A stretch of 16,131 nt of DNA from Chloroflexi bacterium UBA5177 (GCA_002413265.1 DHWR01000143.1:1-16131), one strand, 5' to 3'; counted from the first letter of the stretch, positions 1 to 7,395 are shown. Translations and numbers: made by a program. Notes: generated by a model not told the origin, from the sequence alone.

Positions 1-96
1 GTGTACTGGGTCGGGCTTTGGATCATGCTGGGCATCAGCGCTTCGGGTTTCGGCGTGGCAACTGTCCTGATGCACGGCCGCGACGTGGGAAGCTGA
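1..96 (+). CDS. C-terminal end of a membrane protein (partial)
   Basis: An open frame runs in from the left edge and stops with TGA at 94-96. The 31 visible residues contain one hydrophobic stretch (WVGLWIMLGISASGFGVATVL) followed by a short polar tail ending in HGRDVGS, as at the C-terminus of an integral membrane protein whose last helix leads to a cytoplasmic or periplasmic tail. The first codon in the window is GTG, but no upstream sequence is visible to judge whether that is a start, so I treat the gene as truncated. The family cannot be recognised from this fragment. Confidence 0.5.
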   Translation: MYWVGLWIMLGISASGFGVATVLMHGRDVGS

Positions 97-261
97 CAAC
101 GGTCTTGTCACGCGGCAGTCACGAGGATTAAGGCCAACGCAGCGGTCTCGGGCAGTAACTTGCGTACTTATGGAGCTGGACGCCGCTAGCGCGAGAATCT
201 TTGAAAGTGCTCGTATCCAGTGGGACGTCCCCTGCTGAAAACTCAGGCGCATTCCAAGCAG

Positions 262-321
262 ATTTACGATCCCGGCCCGATATTCAGGGTCTACCCGTCT
301 CCCTAGACTGGGGTCGTAAAT
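262..321 (+). repeat. Long imperfect inverted repeat over the promoter
   Basis: ATTTACGATCCC (262-273) is almost perfectly complementary to GGGGTCGTAAAT (310-321), with one T-G pair in 12. A nested 5-bp arm pairs GTCTA (289-293) with TAGAC (304-308). The arms flank the putative activator half-site and contain the putative -10, so this may be a DNA dyad for a regulator rather than an RNA hairpin, since most of it would lie upstream of the inferred transcription start. Confidence 0.55.
264..309 (+). promoter_or_regulatory. Putative activator site plus -10 of the 356 gene
   Basis: A right half-site CCGAT (277-281) is followed after exactly 22 bp by TAGACT (304-309), the same geometry as at five other promoters in this window. 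The left half-site position (264-268, TTACG) matches the consensus ATCRG poorly, so this would be a half-site or weak site. The 12-mer CGGCCCGATATT (273-284) recurs exactly at 14779-14790 within the mgtA site. The expected transcript would start near 316, about 40 nt before the ATG. Confidence 0.5.
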
Positions 322-355
322 ACGTCTCACAAGAGATTTCGAAAGGGAGCTAATC

Positions 356-958
356 ATGACACGGGAAATCAGATGGAGAATTCTGACCCTTCAAATCGTC
401 GCCACGGTCGTGCTCGCGGTAGTCGCGGGGATCGGCTATTGGGGACACAACTTCACACAGGATCAGGTACGAAGCCAGCTGACCGGGCAGCAGATTGTCT
501 TCCCGCCGGCAAACAGCCCGGCGATTAAAGCGCTGCCGGCGGCAAATGCCAGCGAGATGACGCAGTACGCCGGTCAGCAGATGACGACCGGTGAGCAGGC
601 TCACACTTACGCGCAGAACTTCATCGCAGTCCATCTCAAGGAGATCGGCCAAGGGAAGACTTACGCGTACTGGAGTGGCAAGGCGCTGACTGAGGAGAAG
701 ACGAATCCGAAGCAGTTCGCCATCGATAACGGCATCGCTCTCACACTGTTCCGCGGTGAGACATTGCGATCGCTGCTGCTGAATGCCTGGGCCTTTTGGT
801 TCGTCGGAACCCTGGCACTGTACGCGACCATCGCCATGACGATTGGCGCCGTAGTTGTCTTCTTCGCATTCCTGTACGAACTCCTGTTGGTGCCGAAGCG
901 AGAAGGCGTAGTAGAGCTAAAGGAACTTTCCCTGGGCTCAGCCAGCCCCGTCGCCTAA
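356..958 (+). CDS. Two-helix membrane protein of unknown function
   Basis: The product has 200 residues. A hydrophobic segment at about residues 9-29, preceded by Arg/Lys-rich sequence, is a likely signal anchor. A polar domain follows (about 30-140, with Gln-, Thr- and Ala-rich stretches around residues 70-100), then a second long hydrophobic region (about 143-178) and a short charged C-terminal tail. This predicts a single extracytoplasmic domain held by two helices, with both ends in the cytoplasm. The start is supported by AAAGGGAG 5-12 bases upstream of the ATG. No catalytic or metal-binding motif is visible and I do not recognise the family. It is monocistronic, followed by a strong hairpin at 974-1013. 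Its promoter carries the 22-bp-spaced CCGAT/TAGACT arrangement shared with the stress genes, which suggests co-regulation with them. Confidence 0.85.
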   Translation: MTREIRWRILTLQIVATVVLAVVAGIGYWGHNFTQDQVRSQLTGQQIVFPPANSPAIKALPAANASEMTQYAGQQMTTGEQAHTYAQNFIAVHLKEIGQGKTYAYWSGKALTEEKTNPKQFAIDNGIALTLFRGETLRSLLLNAWAFWFVGTLALYATIAMTIGAVVVFFAFLYELLLVPKREGVVELKELSLGSASPVA

Positions 959-973
959 CGCCGACGCCGTCGA

Positions 974-1013
974 ACAGAAATGGACCCGGCCAGAGAATCG
1001 GGTCCATTTCTGT
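974..1013 (+). terminator. Strong hairpin, probable terminator of the 356 gene
   Basis: ACAGAAATGGACCC (974-987) and GGGTCCATTTCTGT (1000-1013) form a perfect 14-bp stem with a 12-nt loop, starting 16 bases after the stop codon. No T-run follows the stem, so it is not a textbook intrinsic terminator, but the position and strength fit transcript-end formation. Confidence 0.7.
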
Positions 1014-1084
1014 CATCGGGGCGAGAACGACGAATCGCCTCTCTGTTCTTGGTTCCTGGGTATTCAGCCGCAGGAGGGCAATAT

Positions 1085-1130
1085 ATCGGGCGTGCGACCG
1101 ATATCACTGCCGCCCACGGCGGCATAGGTT
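1085..1130 (+). promoter_or_regulatory. Putative activator site plus -10 of the usp genes
   Basis: The perfect dyad ATCGG-N8-CCGAT (1085-1102) extends to seven matching bases per arm (ATATCGG at 1083-1089, CCGATAT at 1098-1104). TAGGTT follows at 1125-1130 after exactly 22 bp. The inferred transcript start is near 1137 and the usp1 ATG is at 1170. No good -35 hexamer lies at the usual distance, as expected for an activator-dependent promoter. Confidence 0.75.
1108..1124 (+). repeat. Short perfect inverted repeat in the usp promoter
   Basis: TGCCGCC (1108-1114) and GGCGGCA (1118-1124) are separated by only CAC. The repeat lies between the ATCGG dyad and the putative -10, so it would be in promoter DNA and not in the transcript. 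It could be an operator for a second regulator. Confidence 0.5.
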
Positions 1131-1169
1131 AGGGGGAAGGAATGGCTCTACGTTTACGGGAGAATGACA

Positions 1170-2107
1170 ATGAGACGGGTGTTAGTGCCCCTTGATGGTT
1201 CCAAGTTTGCGGAGGCAGTGATCTCCGATGCTCGACGGCTGAGCGGCGAAGATGGAGAACTCATTCTGGTCCGCGAAGCGAGCTGGCCGATCCTGCAACG
1301 AGATATCTTCGTCGATACTTCAGCGCTGGCCGTGGAAGACGCCGAATGGTATCTGGAGCGGGAGGCGGAGACTTTGCGCGACGAAGGAATCTCCGTTCGG
1401 ACCCAGTCCCTCATATTGGCCAACGCGGCTTCAGCTATCGACGAAGCAGTCAAAATCTTCCACGCGGATATGATTGCGATCGCGACGCACGGCAGGGCTT
1501 TGCCGGCTAGATTAGTGCATGGGAGACCGCCTGGCGTGCCCTGGCTCACAGTCCCGTACCTGTGCTTCTGCGGCACGTTGAGAGCGATGCCTTGGAGCCG
1601 GCGGCAACTGAAGGGAAGAGACGAATCTTGGTCCCACTTGACGGTTCCGCTTATGCGGAGAAGGCGCTGCCACTTGCACTGGAGCTGGCGGCTGAGTGGA
1701 ACGCTCCTCTGTGGTTGGTTCGAGTGGTCCCCGGGTATCCACTGCGAGACACACCGAACCCCGAAGTGAACCTCATTGCCCGCGCGCATGACGAGGCAGT
1801 GAAAGAAGCGCAGAAATACTTGGAATGGGTGAGCTCTTCTTTACCGGGCGAAGTGCACATCCATGCAGGTTTCGGTCCCATAACCGACGCTCTCGTCGAC
1901 TACGTCAACCGCTTCTTGATTACCGACACCGTCTTAGCGAGTCACGGTCGCACTGGTCTGTCGAGGGTGATTCTCGGCAGTGTCGCAGACGAGCTCATCC
2001 ATCGCCTGCATAGCCCGGTGATCGTCATTCCAGTGCTCGCGGCTGGTCATTTGGAGGAACGGGCAGAAAGTGCCACCCCACGCGAGGCAGGCGTCGGTTT
2101 GGATTAA
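1170..2107 (+). pseudogene. Tandem-domain universal stress protein, frameshifted (usp1)
   Basis: Two UspA domains are encoded in two frames. The first frame starts RRVLVPLDGS and reads correctly to RLVHG; the second picks up as ETAWRALAHSPVPVLLRH and continues through a full second domain (RRILVPLDGSAYAEKALPLALELAAEW, then SHGRTGLSRVILGSVADELI, a Usp nucleotide-binding loop of G-x9-GS form). The break is at the GGG of 1521-1523: one extra G restores a continuous 312-residue protein that aligns end to end with the downstream usp2 (RLVHGGVAWRAL at the same place). I chose ATG 1170 because GGGAG (1158-1162) is well spaced for it and not for ATG 1164. The gap to usp2 is only 10 bases, so the two are one operon. 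A sequencing or assembly error in a G-run is a real alternative to true decay. Usp proteins are ATP-binding or ligand-binding stress proteins of the cytoplasm. Confidence 0.85.
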
Positions 2108-2117
2108 AGAGAAGCAC

Positions 2118-3470
2118 ATGAGACGAGTGCTCGTTCCACTCGATGGATCGCCCGAAGCTGCGTCGATCCTCCCTGAGGCCAAGCGTCTGGCGGGGAAAGA
2201 CGGAGAACTGATCCTTCTACGGGACCCGATTGGCTCCGCATGGAACGGGACGCGTCACGGCACCGACGAGGCTGAGTCAGTCCGGCAAGCGGTCACGGAT
2301 CTGGAAGGCTACGCCGAAGCATTGCGCGTGCAGGGCGCGAGTGTCGAAACGCACGCTCTGGTCATGATTGATCCCGCCTACGCCATAGACAGTGCCGCTC
2401 GTGTCTATCACGCCGATATGGTGGCGTGCAGCACACGTGGAGACGGCCAGCTCGGCCGTCTCGTCCATGGCGGTGTTGCGTGGCGCGCACTGGCCGGCAG
2501 CTCCGTTCCAGTCCTCGTACGGAACGCCGCTCCTCCCTCAGACTATCGATCGATCTTCGCTCCCGAGCCACGGATCATGGTTCCGTTGGACGGCTCGCAG
2601 TACGCGGAGAAAGCCCTGGACCTCGCACAGGAGCTCGCGGCTGAGTGGACTTCCTCAATCTGGCTGGTTCACGTGGTGAGTCACTATCCGGTCACCGGAC
2701 TCGCTCACACGGATACTGATCCGGCTTCCGTCACCGATGAGGAAGCGCGACTTTCTGGAAAGGCCTACCTCGATCAGGTTGGCAAGAGCCTGACTGCAGA
2801 AGTTTACAAGCGTGTACTCTTCGGACCAGTGGCTGAGAGATTGTCGGCCGCAGCCCGCCACTGGAACATTGGTCACGTAGTTATGACGAGCCATGGCAGG
2901 ACAGGATTGAGGCGCACGCTGCTCGGCAGTGTTGCCGATGATCTAATTCGGCGCCTGGATTGCCCGATCATTGTGACCCCGGCACTTGCTGCCGAACGCA
3001 TTCAGCGATCTGTTGCCGGGGAGAAGAGGCCTGCAGCGCCTGATTTCTTGTCCGGGTCCGGTCAATTCGCTCGACGAGCAGAGGGGCCAAATGGAATGGG
3101 CTCACGGCTTGGCCGCATCTTCAGGACCGCGCGAGCAGCTTCGCGCCCTTGCGCCATGGCGCCCACCACAGTTGACGGGCCGACGAGAGCGTCGCCGGCC
3201 ACCCAGACGCGATCGTCGTACGAGGTCGGCGCGGCAGCTAATCCGCCCGCAGCTTGGCGGCGCCAGAGGGTCTGCCACCAGGTTGTCCTGAAGAAGGAGT
3301 TCGGTTTGGTCGACCCGCTCCTGAAGCGGACCCACCATCCGCCGCGTGTTGGCGAGGCTGCGACGGCGAGCCCAACTTCACGGCGCAATGCCTGGCTTCC
3401 CACCTGTGCAGGTGATTTACTCGGTATACCGCTAGCCGTCCAGCGGCGATCGGGAATGGTCCTGCTCTGA
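2118..3470 (+). CDS. Tandem-domain universal stress protein with run-on C-terminus (usp2)
   Basis: The start ATG 2118 (MRRVLVPLDGS) is preceded by AGAGAAG and matches the usp1 start. Domain 1 covers about residues 1-138, and its nucleotide loop is degenerate (STRGDGQLGRLVHGG, lacking the GS). Domain 2 covers about 150-295, with MVPLDGSQYAEKALDLAQELAAEW and SHGRTGLRRTLLGSVADDLI, retaining G-x9-GS. One canonical and one altered domain is common in tandem Usp proteins. Usp similarity ends near residue 300, as expected for a protein of about 300 residues, but no stop follows in frame until 3468-3470, giving 450 residues. The last roughly 135 residues are Arg/Pro/Ala-rich and lie antisense to the convergent flavoprotein gene from 3062 on. 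I infer the original stop was lost: a frame change near 3020-3040 would reach a TGA around 3040. The true C-terminus is uncertain. Confidence 0.8.
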   Translation: MRRVLVPLDGSPEAASILPEAKRLAGKDGELILLRDPIGSAWNGTRHGTDEAESVRQAVTDLEGYAEALRVQGASVETHALVMIDPAYAIDSAARVYHADMVACSTRGDGQLGRLVHGGVAWRALAGSSVPVLVRNAAPPSDYRSIFAPEPRIMVPLDGSQYAEKALDLAQELAAEWTSSIWLVHVVSHYPVTGLAHTDTDPASVTDEEARLSGKAYLDQVGKSLTAEVYKRVLFGPVAERLSAAARHWNIGHVVMTSHGRTGLRRTLLGSVADDLIRRLDCPIIVTPALAAERIQRSVAGEKRPAAPDFLSGSGQFARRAEGPNGMGSRLGRIFRTARAASRPCAMAPTTVDGPTRASPATQTRSSYEVGAAANPPAAWRRQRVCHQVVLKKEFGLVDPLLKRTHHPPRVGEAATASPTSRRNAWLPTCAGDLLGIPLAVQRRSGMVLL

Positions 3471-4906
3471 TCAATGCGCGGCAATGGGAGGTTGACAAAA
3501 TCCACCGCCAGCTCCGAATCGACACGGTAGCCAAGGGCAAAGATTACGCGGCTGACGATCACTCGTTCGGGCACGCCACCAAGGACCTTCGGGAGCCGAT
3601 CGATGCGGTCCTGTCGAGTTCGCCGAAGCAACGCAGAGCAGACCAATCCATCAATGCCCGCCAATCGCTCAACGGTGGTCGTGAAGCGAATGGTCACTCC
3701 TTCACCGCGAGCCTCTTCAAGCTCGTCCGGGCGGACGCGAGCGAACCGCTCATCCATCCACTCGACCGTCGTGACCTCGCCACCAAAGCGACGGACGGTT
3801 CGAGCAACGTCCATGGCCGTGTTGCCGCCCCCAAGAACCAAGACGTGAGCGCCGGCTCCCACCTCCGGCAGCGACCTGCCATCTCTGAGAGCCTGCTTTC
3901 CCCGCTCGAGAAACTCACGAGCGTCCTCGACGCCATCCAGCTCGCGGCCGGGAATGGGTGGGACGATCGGCTGAGAAGCTCCGTGAGCCAGGATGACGGC
4001 ATCGTTATCGGCCAGAAGCGCGTCCAGAGAGATATCGCGGCCCACCGAGCATGAGGTCTGGAGCCTGAGACCTGCATTCAACAATGCCTCGATGGGCCGT
4101 CGCATGGGGGCATCGGGAAGCGTGAAGGAAGGAATGCCCCACTGGAGCACCCCACCGGGAACCGCGTCCTTTTCGAGCATACGGACCGTCGCTCCCGCCT
4201 GTAGTAGCTCCCAGGCTGCTGCACAGCCCGCGGGCCCCGATCCAACTACGGCGACTGAGAGCCCATGGCCGTCCTTCCAGGCTCGCTTAACGGCCGGCAC
4301 CGTCCGGTTGTCGGCGACGAACCGCTCCAGGAGGCCGATGGAGACAGGTCGTTCGCCCGCAAGAGCCCAAGAGCAGGCCCCTTCACACTGCACACTCTGA
4401 TCGCAGACCCGGCTGCAGACATCCGGGAGGATACTCGTCTCCTGCAGGATCTCGTGCGATTTTTCAAGATTCCGTTCTCGTATGGCGGAGATGAAGCCGG
4501 GGATGTCGTTGTGCGCTGGGCACCCTTCCATACAGGTCGGATCAGGACAATTCAAACACCTGTCCGCCTCGAGTAGCGCGTGCGGCCAGTCAGAGAAGCC
4601 CTGACGCACCTCGCCGGTTTCGCCGAGGATACTGTCGAAGTGGAGGGGGGCTGGTTCCTGACGTGCTGCGACTACGACGGGCCCCGTGACGGCAACTGCC
4701 GTAAAGGGACAGACCCGCTCGCATTGACGGCAGCCCACACATAAGTTGTCATTTGCCTGTGCGATCCAGTTCTCAGAATCAAGAGTCAGGGCGCCGGTCG
4801 GACACCGGATGATGCACTCCTGACACCCCGCGCAACGCTCCCGGTTGATGTGGACGAAGGCGTGTTCAGGCGTTCTGTCAAATCCAGTCAACGGTTGGGC
4901 GATCAT
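3062..4906 (-). CDS. Ferredoxin/GltD-like FAD-NAD(P)H oxidoreductase
   Basis: The product has 614 residues. The N-terminus carries two 4Fe-4S ferredoxin motifs (C25/C28/C31/C35-P and C56/C59/C62/C66-P). A GltD-type cysteine domain follows (CLNCPDPTCMEGCP from C117, and C164/C168/C174/C178), then an FAD Rossmann motif (VVGSGPAG, 220-227), an NAD(P)H motif (VLGGGNTAMD, 357-366) and the closing flavin motif AGDALVGPSTV (570-580). The family passes electrons between NAD(P)H, FAD and Fe-S partners; glutamate synthase small subunit and NfnB-type proteins share this core. No large GltB subunit is nearby, so glutamate synthesis is unlikely. ATG 4906 is chosen because AAAGGAGC sits 9 bases upstream; an upstream in-frame ATG at 5020 lies inside napH. 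A Trp/Arg-rich stretch of about 45 residues (about 520-565) just before AGD is unusual. The gene follows the polyferredoxin gene by 76 bases and probably forms an electron-transfer unit with it. Confidence 0.88.
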   Translation of the reverse strand: MIAQPLTGFDRTPEHAFVHINRERCAGCQECIIRCPTGALTLDSENWIAQANDNLCVGCRQCERVCPFTAVAVTGPVVVAARQEPAPLHFDSILGETGEVRQGFSDWPHALLEADRCLNCPDPTCMEGCPAHNDIPGFISAIRERNLEKSHEILQETSILPDVCSRVCDQSVQCEGACSWALAGERPVSIGLLERFVADNRTVPAVKRAWKDGHGLSVAVVGSGPAGCAAAWELLQAGATVRMLEKDAVPGGVLQWGIPSFTLPDAPMRRPIEALLNAGLRLQTSCSVGRDISLDALLADNDAVILAHGASQPIVPPIPGRELDGVEDAREFLERGKQALRDGRSLPEVGAGAHVLVLGGGNTAMDVARTVRRFGGEVTTVEWMDERFARVRPDELEEARGEGVTIRFTTTVERLAGIDGLVCSALLRRTRQDRIDRLPKVLGGVPERVIVSRVIFALGYRVDSELAVDFVNLPLPRIDQSRTIPDRRWTASGIPSKSPAQVGSQALRREVGLAVAASPTRGGWWVRFRSGSTKPNSFFRTTWWQTLWRRQAAGGLAAAPTSYDDRVWVAGDALVGPSTVVGAMAQGREAARAVLKMRPSREPIPFGPSARRAN

Positions 4907-4982
4907 AACCGGTGCTCCTTTCGGCACCTGGTGACTCGCAGCAATGCCCTCATTCTCACACCAACCTCCGCCGCAGTCTCTC

Positions 4983-6551
4983 TCATGTCGCGGCTCCCAT
5001 AAGCACATAGAGGTAGGCAACGGGGGCGCATACCGCCGCCACTGTGAGGACGACTACGACCCTAAGCCATCCGATATGCGGGGTAAGACGGCTCATATCG
5101 CGAGGAAGGACCTTCATGGTCGCGTAGAGAGTGGCGAGCGCACCCAGTCCAACCACGATCACCTGGCTGATGACGACCCCGTTGGCCGAGAGGATGGAGA
5201 CATTGGCGCCAGACCAGTGGGCGGTGCCGAAGATGTTCCAGCCAAAGCCAAAGGGATCGGAGATGCTGGCAATGACTTTGGGCGCGGAGAACCAGAACTT
5301 CGGGAGCTGTCGGGCCAGATAGTCGGAACCAGTCAGAGGAATAAACGCGTAGGCGAGCGGCATCAGCCAGCTCGTGAATGAGCTCGTCTTTCGTACGCCA
5401 CTGCTTGGCGCCGGCTCGCGCCGGGCGAGGACAGCTCGGAGGAGCCAGACACATCCAGCGAATACGAGCGCGAAGGCCGCGATGAAGCCTACGAAGTCGA
5501 TCGGGTTGGGGTATGCCCAGCCGGTGTGGCTATTCAGCCAACCGTCAAGGTTTGCGTAGATTGGGAGCGCGTTGACCTGCTGAAAGACCACCAGACCAAA
5601 AAGCAACAGGACCGACCAGGCGATGTCAACCCGTCGTCGCAGGGGAGCAATGACCGACGTTAGAGGCTTCTGGACAAAGAAGCCGACATTATTCGATGGG
5701 CAGTTCTTGACGCATTCTGTACAGAGCCCGCACATGAGGTTGGAGGTCGCGCTCCCCGGCCATTCGTACCAAGGGCAGGGATAGCCGCGCTCACTCCCGC
5801 GCATGCAGTCCTTGGTCTCGCAGGTCAGACAGACGTCGCGGTCACGAGTCCGCAGGCCTGCCGCCATGCCGACAGCGCCTACGGTGCCGATCAGCCCCGT
5901 TAGGGGACAGAGGTAGCGGCAGAACGTGCGGCGCTCGAAGACCAGGAACATCACGAGAGCGAAGCTGATGATGAAGAGCACCATGTAGCTCGTGTAGCGG
6001 GGGTCGCCAGGCCCGGCGATACCCCAAAATTCTTCCGCCCACGTCAGAGCAATGAAGGCGCAGATGGCCGGTAAAACGCCGAAACGACTCAAGGCTTGTG
6101 GCCACTTGAGGTTGAGGCCGATGCTCCTGGGACGTCGACCCATGAAGCTCAGTCGCTGGACCCATTCGCCGAAGCCGCCGAACGGACACATGAGACACCA
6201 AGCGCGACCCACACCAACTATCATGACGAAGACCATGCAAAACCAGATGAACCAGGTAACGGCGGTCGCGAAGTTGCGATTCGGATCGGCGGTTCCCAAT
6301 AGCCCTGTAAAGATCACAACCCAGAAGATGATCTGATTTGGCAGAATGGCAAGGAACTGAAACCGCCTGCTCTTCATCGCCCTCATAAGGGGCCTCCCGA
6401 TTACGGGCATGGCGGTGAGCTCGATCACCTGATCAGTGGGAGCGAAGTGGCGTTCCAATCCATTTCTCTGAGGAGGTCGCAACCGGCGCGCGGGTGAATC
6501 CGCGCACGTCGCTTCCTCCGGCCGTTCCAGAAGTTCTACTGGTTTAGCCAT
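4983..6551 (-). CDS. NapH/NosR-like membrane polyferredoxin
   Basis: The product has 522 residues. About five to six hydrophobic segments are interspersed with cysteine motifs characteristic of the NapH/NosR/CcoG group: WCLMCPFG (118-125), CRYLCP (211-216), CLTCETKDC (241-249), and a cytoplasmic-type 4Fe-4S motif CGLCTECVKNCP (274-285). These proteins move electrons between membrane quinol or soluble donors and Fe-S partners. A further membrane region (about 305-375 and 450-518) extends past the minimal NapH length, nearer to the NosR core but without its N-terminal flavin domain. The ATG at 6551 has GGAGG nine bases upstream. It lies directly upstream of the GltD-like gene, on the same strand. 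No nitrate, nitrous oxide or cytochrome oxidase genes are visible, so the acceptor is unknown. Confidence 0.85.
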   Translation of the reverse strand: MAKPVELLERPEEATCADSPARRLRPPQRNGLERHFAPTDQVIELTAMPVIGRPLMRAMKSRRFQFLAILPNQIIFWVVIFTGLLGTADPNRNFATAVTWFIWFCMVFVMIVGVGRAWCLMCPFGGFGEWVQRLSFMGRRPRSIGLNLKWPQALSRFGVLPAICAFIALTWAEEFWGIAGPGDPRYTSYMVLFIISFALVMFLVFERRTFCRYLCPLTGLIGTVGAVGMAAGLRTRDRDVCLTCETKDCMRGSERGYPCPWYEWPGSATSNLMCGLCTECVKNCPSNNVGFFVQKPLTSVIAPLRRRVDIAWSVLLLFGLVVFQQVNALPIYANLDGWLNSHTGWAYPNPIDFVGFIAAFALVFAGCVWLLRAVLARREPAPSSGVRKTSSFTSWLMPLAYAFIPLTGSDYLARQLPKFWFSAPKVIASISDPFGFGWNIFGTAHWSGANVSILSANGVVISQVIVVGLGALATLYATMKVLPRDMSRLTPHIGWLRVVVVLTVAAVCAPVAYLYVLMGAAT

Positions 6552-6612
6552 CCAGCCCTCCAGAGGTGAAATTAAAACAGAGTACTTCTATAAACGTTAA
6601 GTCAGTGACTCT

Positions 6613-6625
6613 ACGTGTAGCACGT
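6613..6625 (-). promoter_or_regulatory. Candidate operator before the polyferredoxin gene
   Basis: A perfect 5-3-5 dyad (ACGTG-N3-CACGT) sits 62-74 bases upstream of the napH-like ATG in an AT-rich stretch. The octamer ACGTGTAG contained in it recurs before the rrf2 gene (7451-7458, minus strand). A TTGACG on the minus strand (6651-6646) could be a -35, but the matching -10 is weak. Binding by the neighbouring Rrf2 regulator is a plausible inference only. Confidence 0.4.
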
Positions 6626-6834
6626 TACCATGTTTTTTGGGATCCCGTCAAGAGAGTATTTTTGGCTCAGCCAATTCGGCCAACATGGTGCCGTTCGAGA
6701 CACATTCCGATTCCTGGCTCGACTATGGTTTCGCGGAATCTCACGGAGGCCAGGAGTGCACCAGCGCCTACCTTACTCGCCTTCAGCGAAGCTTGAAAAC
6801 GCGTGCGAGGTGGGCCGGCAGCTTCGGACGAAAG

Positions 6835-7395
6835 CTACTCCTCTACGGCATGGGAGAGCACCGGTCCGCGACCGTTTCCTTCCATGCCAGTCGGTGTACG
6901 TGCGGCGCCGTCCGTGCGACCAATCCGAGCCGCCGCCCGATGGGCGTTGCCTGGAATCGCGAAACGGCCGGCTTCGAGGGCCTCGTCCACCAAGACCACG
7001 CCGGCAAGTGTCGACTGTTGCAAGACCAGGCAGATGGCCTGGGTCGCGGCGCTCCACACGGGGTGAAGAGCACATACGTTCTCCCAACGGCAGGGCCCCC
7101 CGCGTAAAGCGCAGATACTGGGACCCAACGGCCCCTCGCCTGCCTCGACGACGTCGAGCAAACTGATCGCTTCCGGTGCGCGGACAAGCCGGTATCCCCC
7201 ATCGCGTCCTGCCCGCGCTTCCGCGATGCCAGCCTGCGCAAGCGCCGACAGAATTTGAGGTGTGTAGCTCAAGGGAAGGTCCATCTCCTCGGCCACCTCG
7301 CGGATCTTTCGGTAGCTGCCATCTTTCCACGCGCGGGCGAGGGCAAGGGCGGCGCGGACGACGTAGTCGCCTTTTTTGGAGAGAGTAAGGTCCAC
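6835..7395 (-). CDS. Rrf2-family Fe-S-type transcription regulator
   Basis: The product has 186 residues. The N-terminal winged helix begins MDLTLSKKGDYVVRAALALA, followed by IREVAEEMDLPLSYTPQILSALAQAGIAEARAGRDGGYRL, which is the classic Rrf2/IscR/NsrR pattern (recognition helix, then wing with G-R-D-G-G-Y). Three cysteines C95-x6-C102-x5-C108 occupy the cluster-binding loop position of IscR/NsrR-type sensors, so a 2Fe-2S or 4Fe-4S cluster sensing O2, NO or redox state is likely. GTG 7395 is chosen because GGAGG (7404-7408) is 8 bases upstream; an in-frame GTG at 7404 overlaps that site. The C-terminal 45 residues after the sensor domain are low in recognisable structure. It lies upstream of, and in the same direction as, the polyferredoxin gene (283-bp gap), suggesting local control of the redox module and of itself. 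Confidence 0.88.
   Translation of the reverse strand: MDLTLSKKGDYVVRAALALARAWKDGSYRKIREVAEEMDLPLSYTPQILSALAQAGIAEARAGRDGGYRLVRAPEAISLLDVVEAGEGPLGPSICALRGGPCRWENVCALHPVWSAATQAICLVLQQSTLAGVVLVDEALEAGRFAIPGNAHRAAARIGRTDGAARTPTGMEGNGRGPVLSHAVEE

Noticed and set aside
222..231. GGGACGTCCC palindrome, considered as a DosR box
   Set aside because: The DosR box has GGGACT and AGTCCC arms with a short AT centre; this palindrome has no centre and does not recur at other genes here.
2986..3291. 101-codon frame on the plus strand that overlaps the usp2 end
   Set aside because: It is Arg/Pro-rich out-of-frame sequence opposite the flavoprotein gene, with no start signal.
3238..3540. Alternative minus-strand frame inside the flavoprotein gene, considered as evidence of a frameshift
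   Set aside because: Conserved segments before and after (RVIFALGYRVD and VWVAGDALVGPSTV) are both in the main frame, so a simple single frameshift is not needed.
4944..5381. 145-codon plus-strand frame over the polyferredoxin gene
   Set aside because: It is antisense to a gene with clear membrane segments and cysteine motifs; composition is that of a shadow frame.
6694..6711. TTCGA-N8-CCGAT-like sequence before the polyferredoxin gene, considered as another activator site
   Set aside because: The left half matches only three of five bases and no TAnnnT box lies 22 bp away in either direction that suits the gene.
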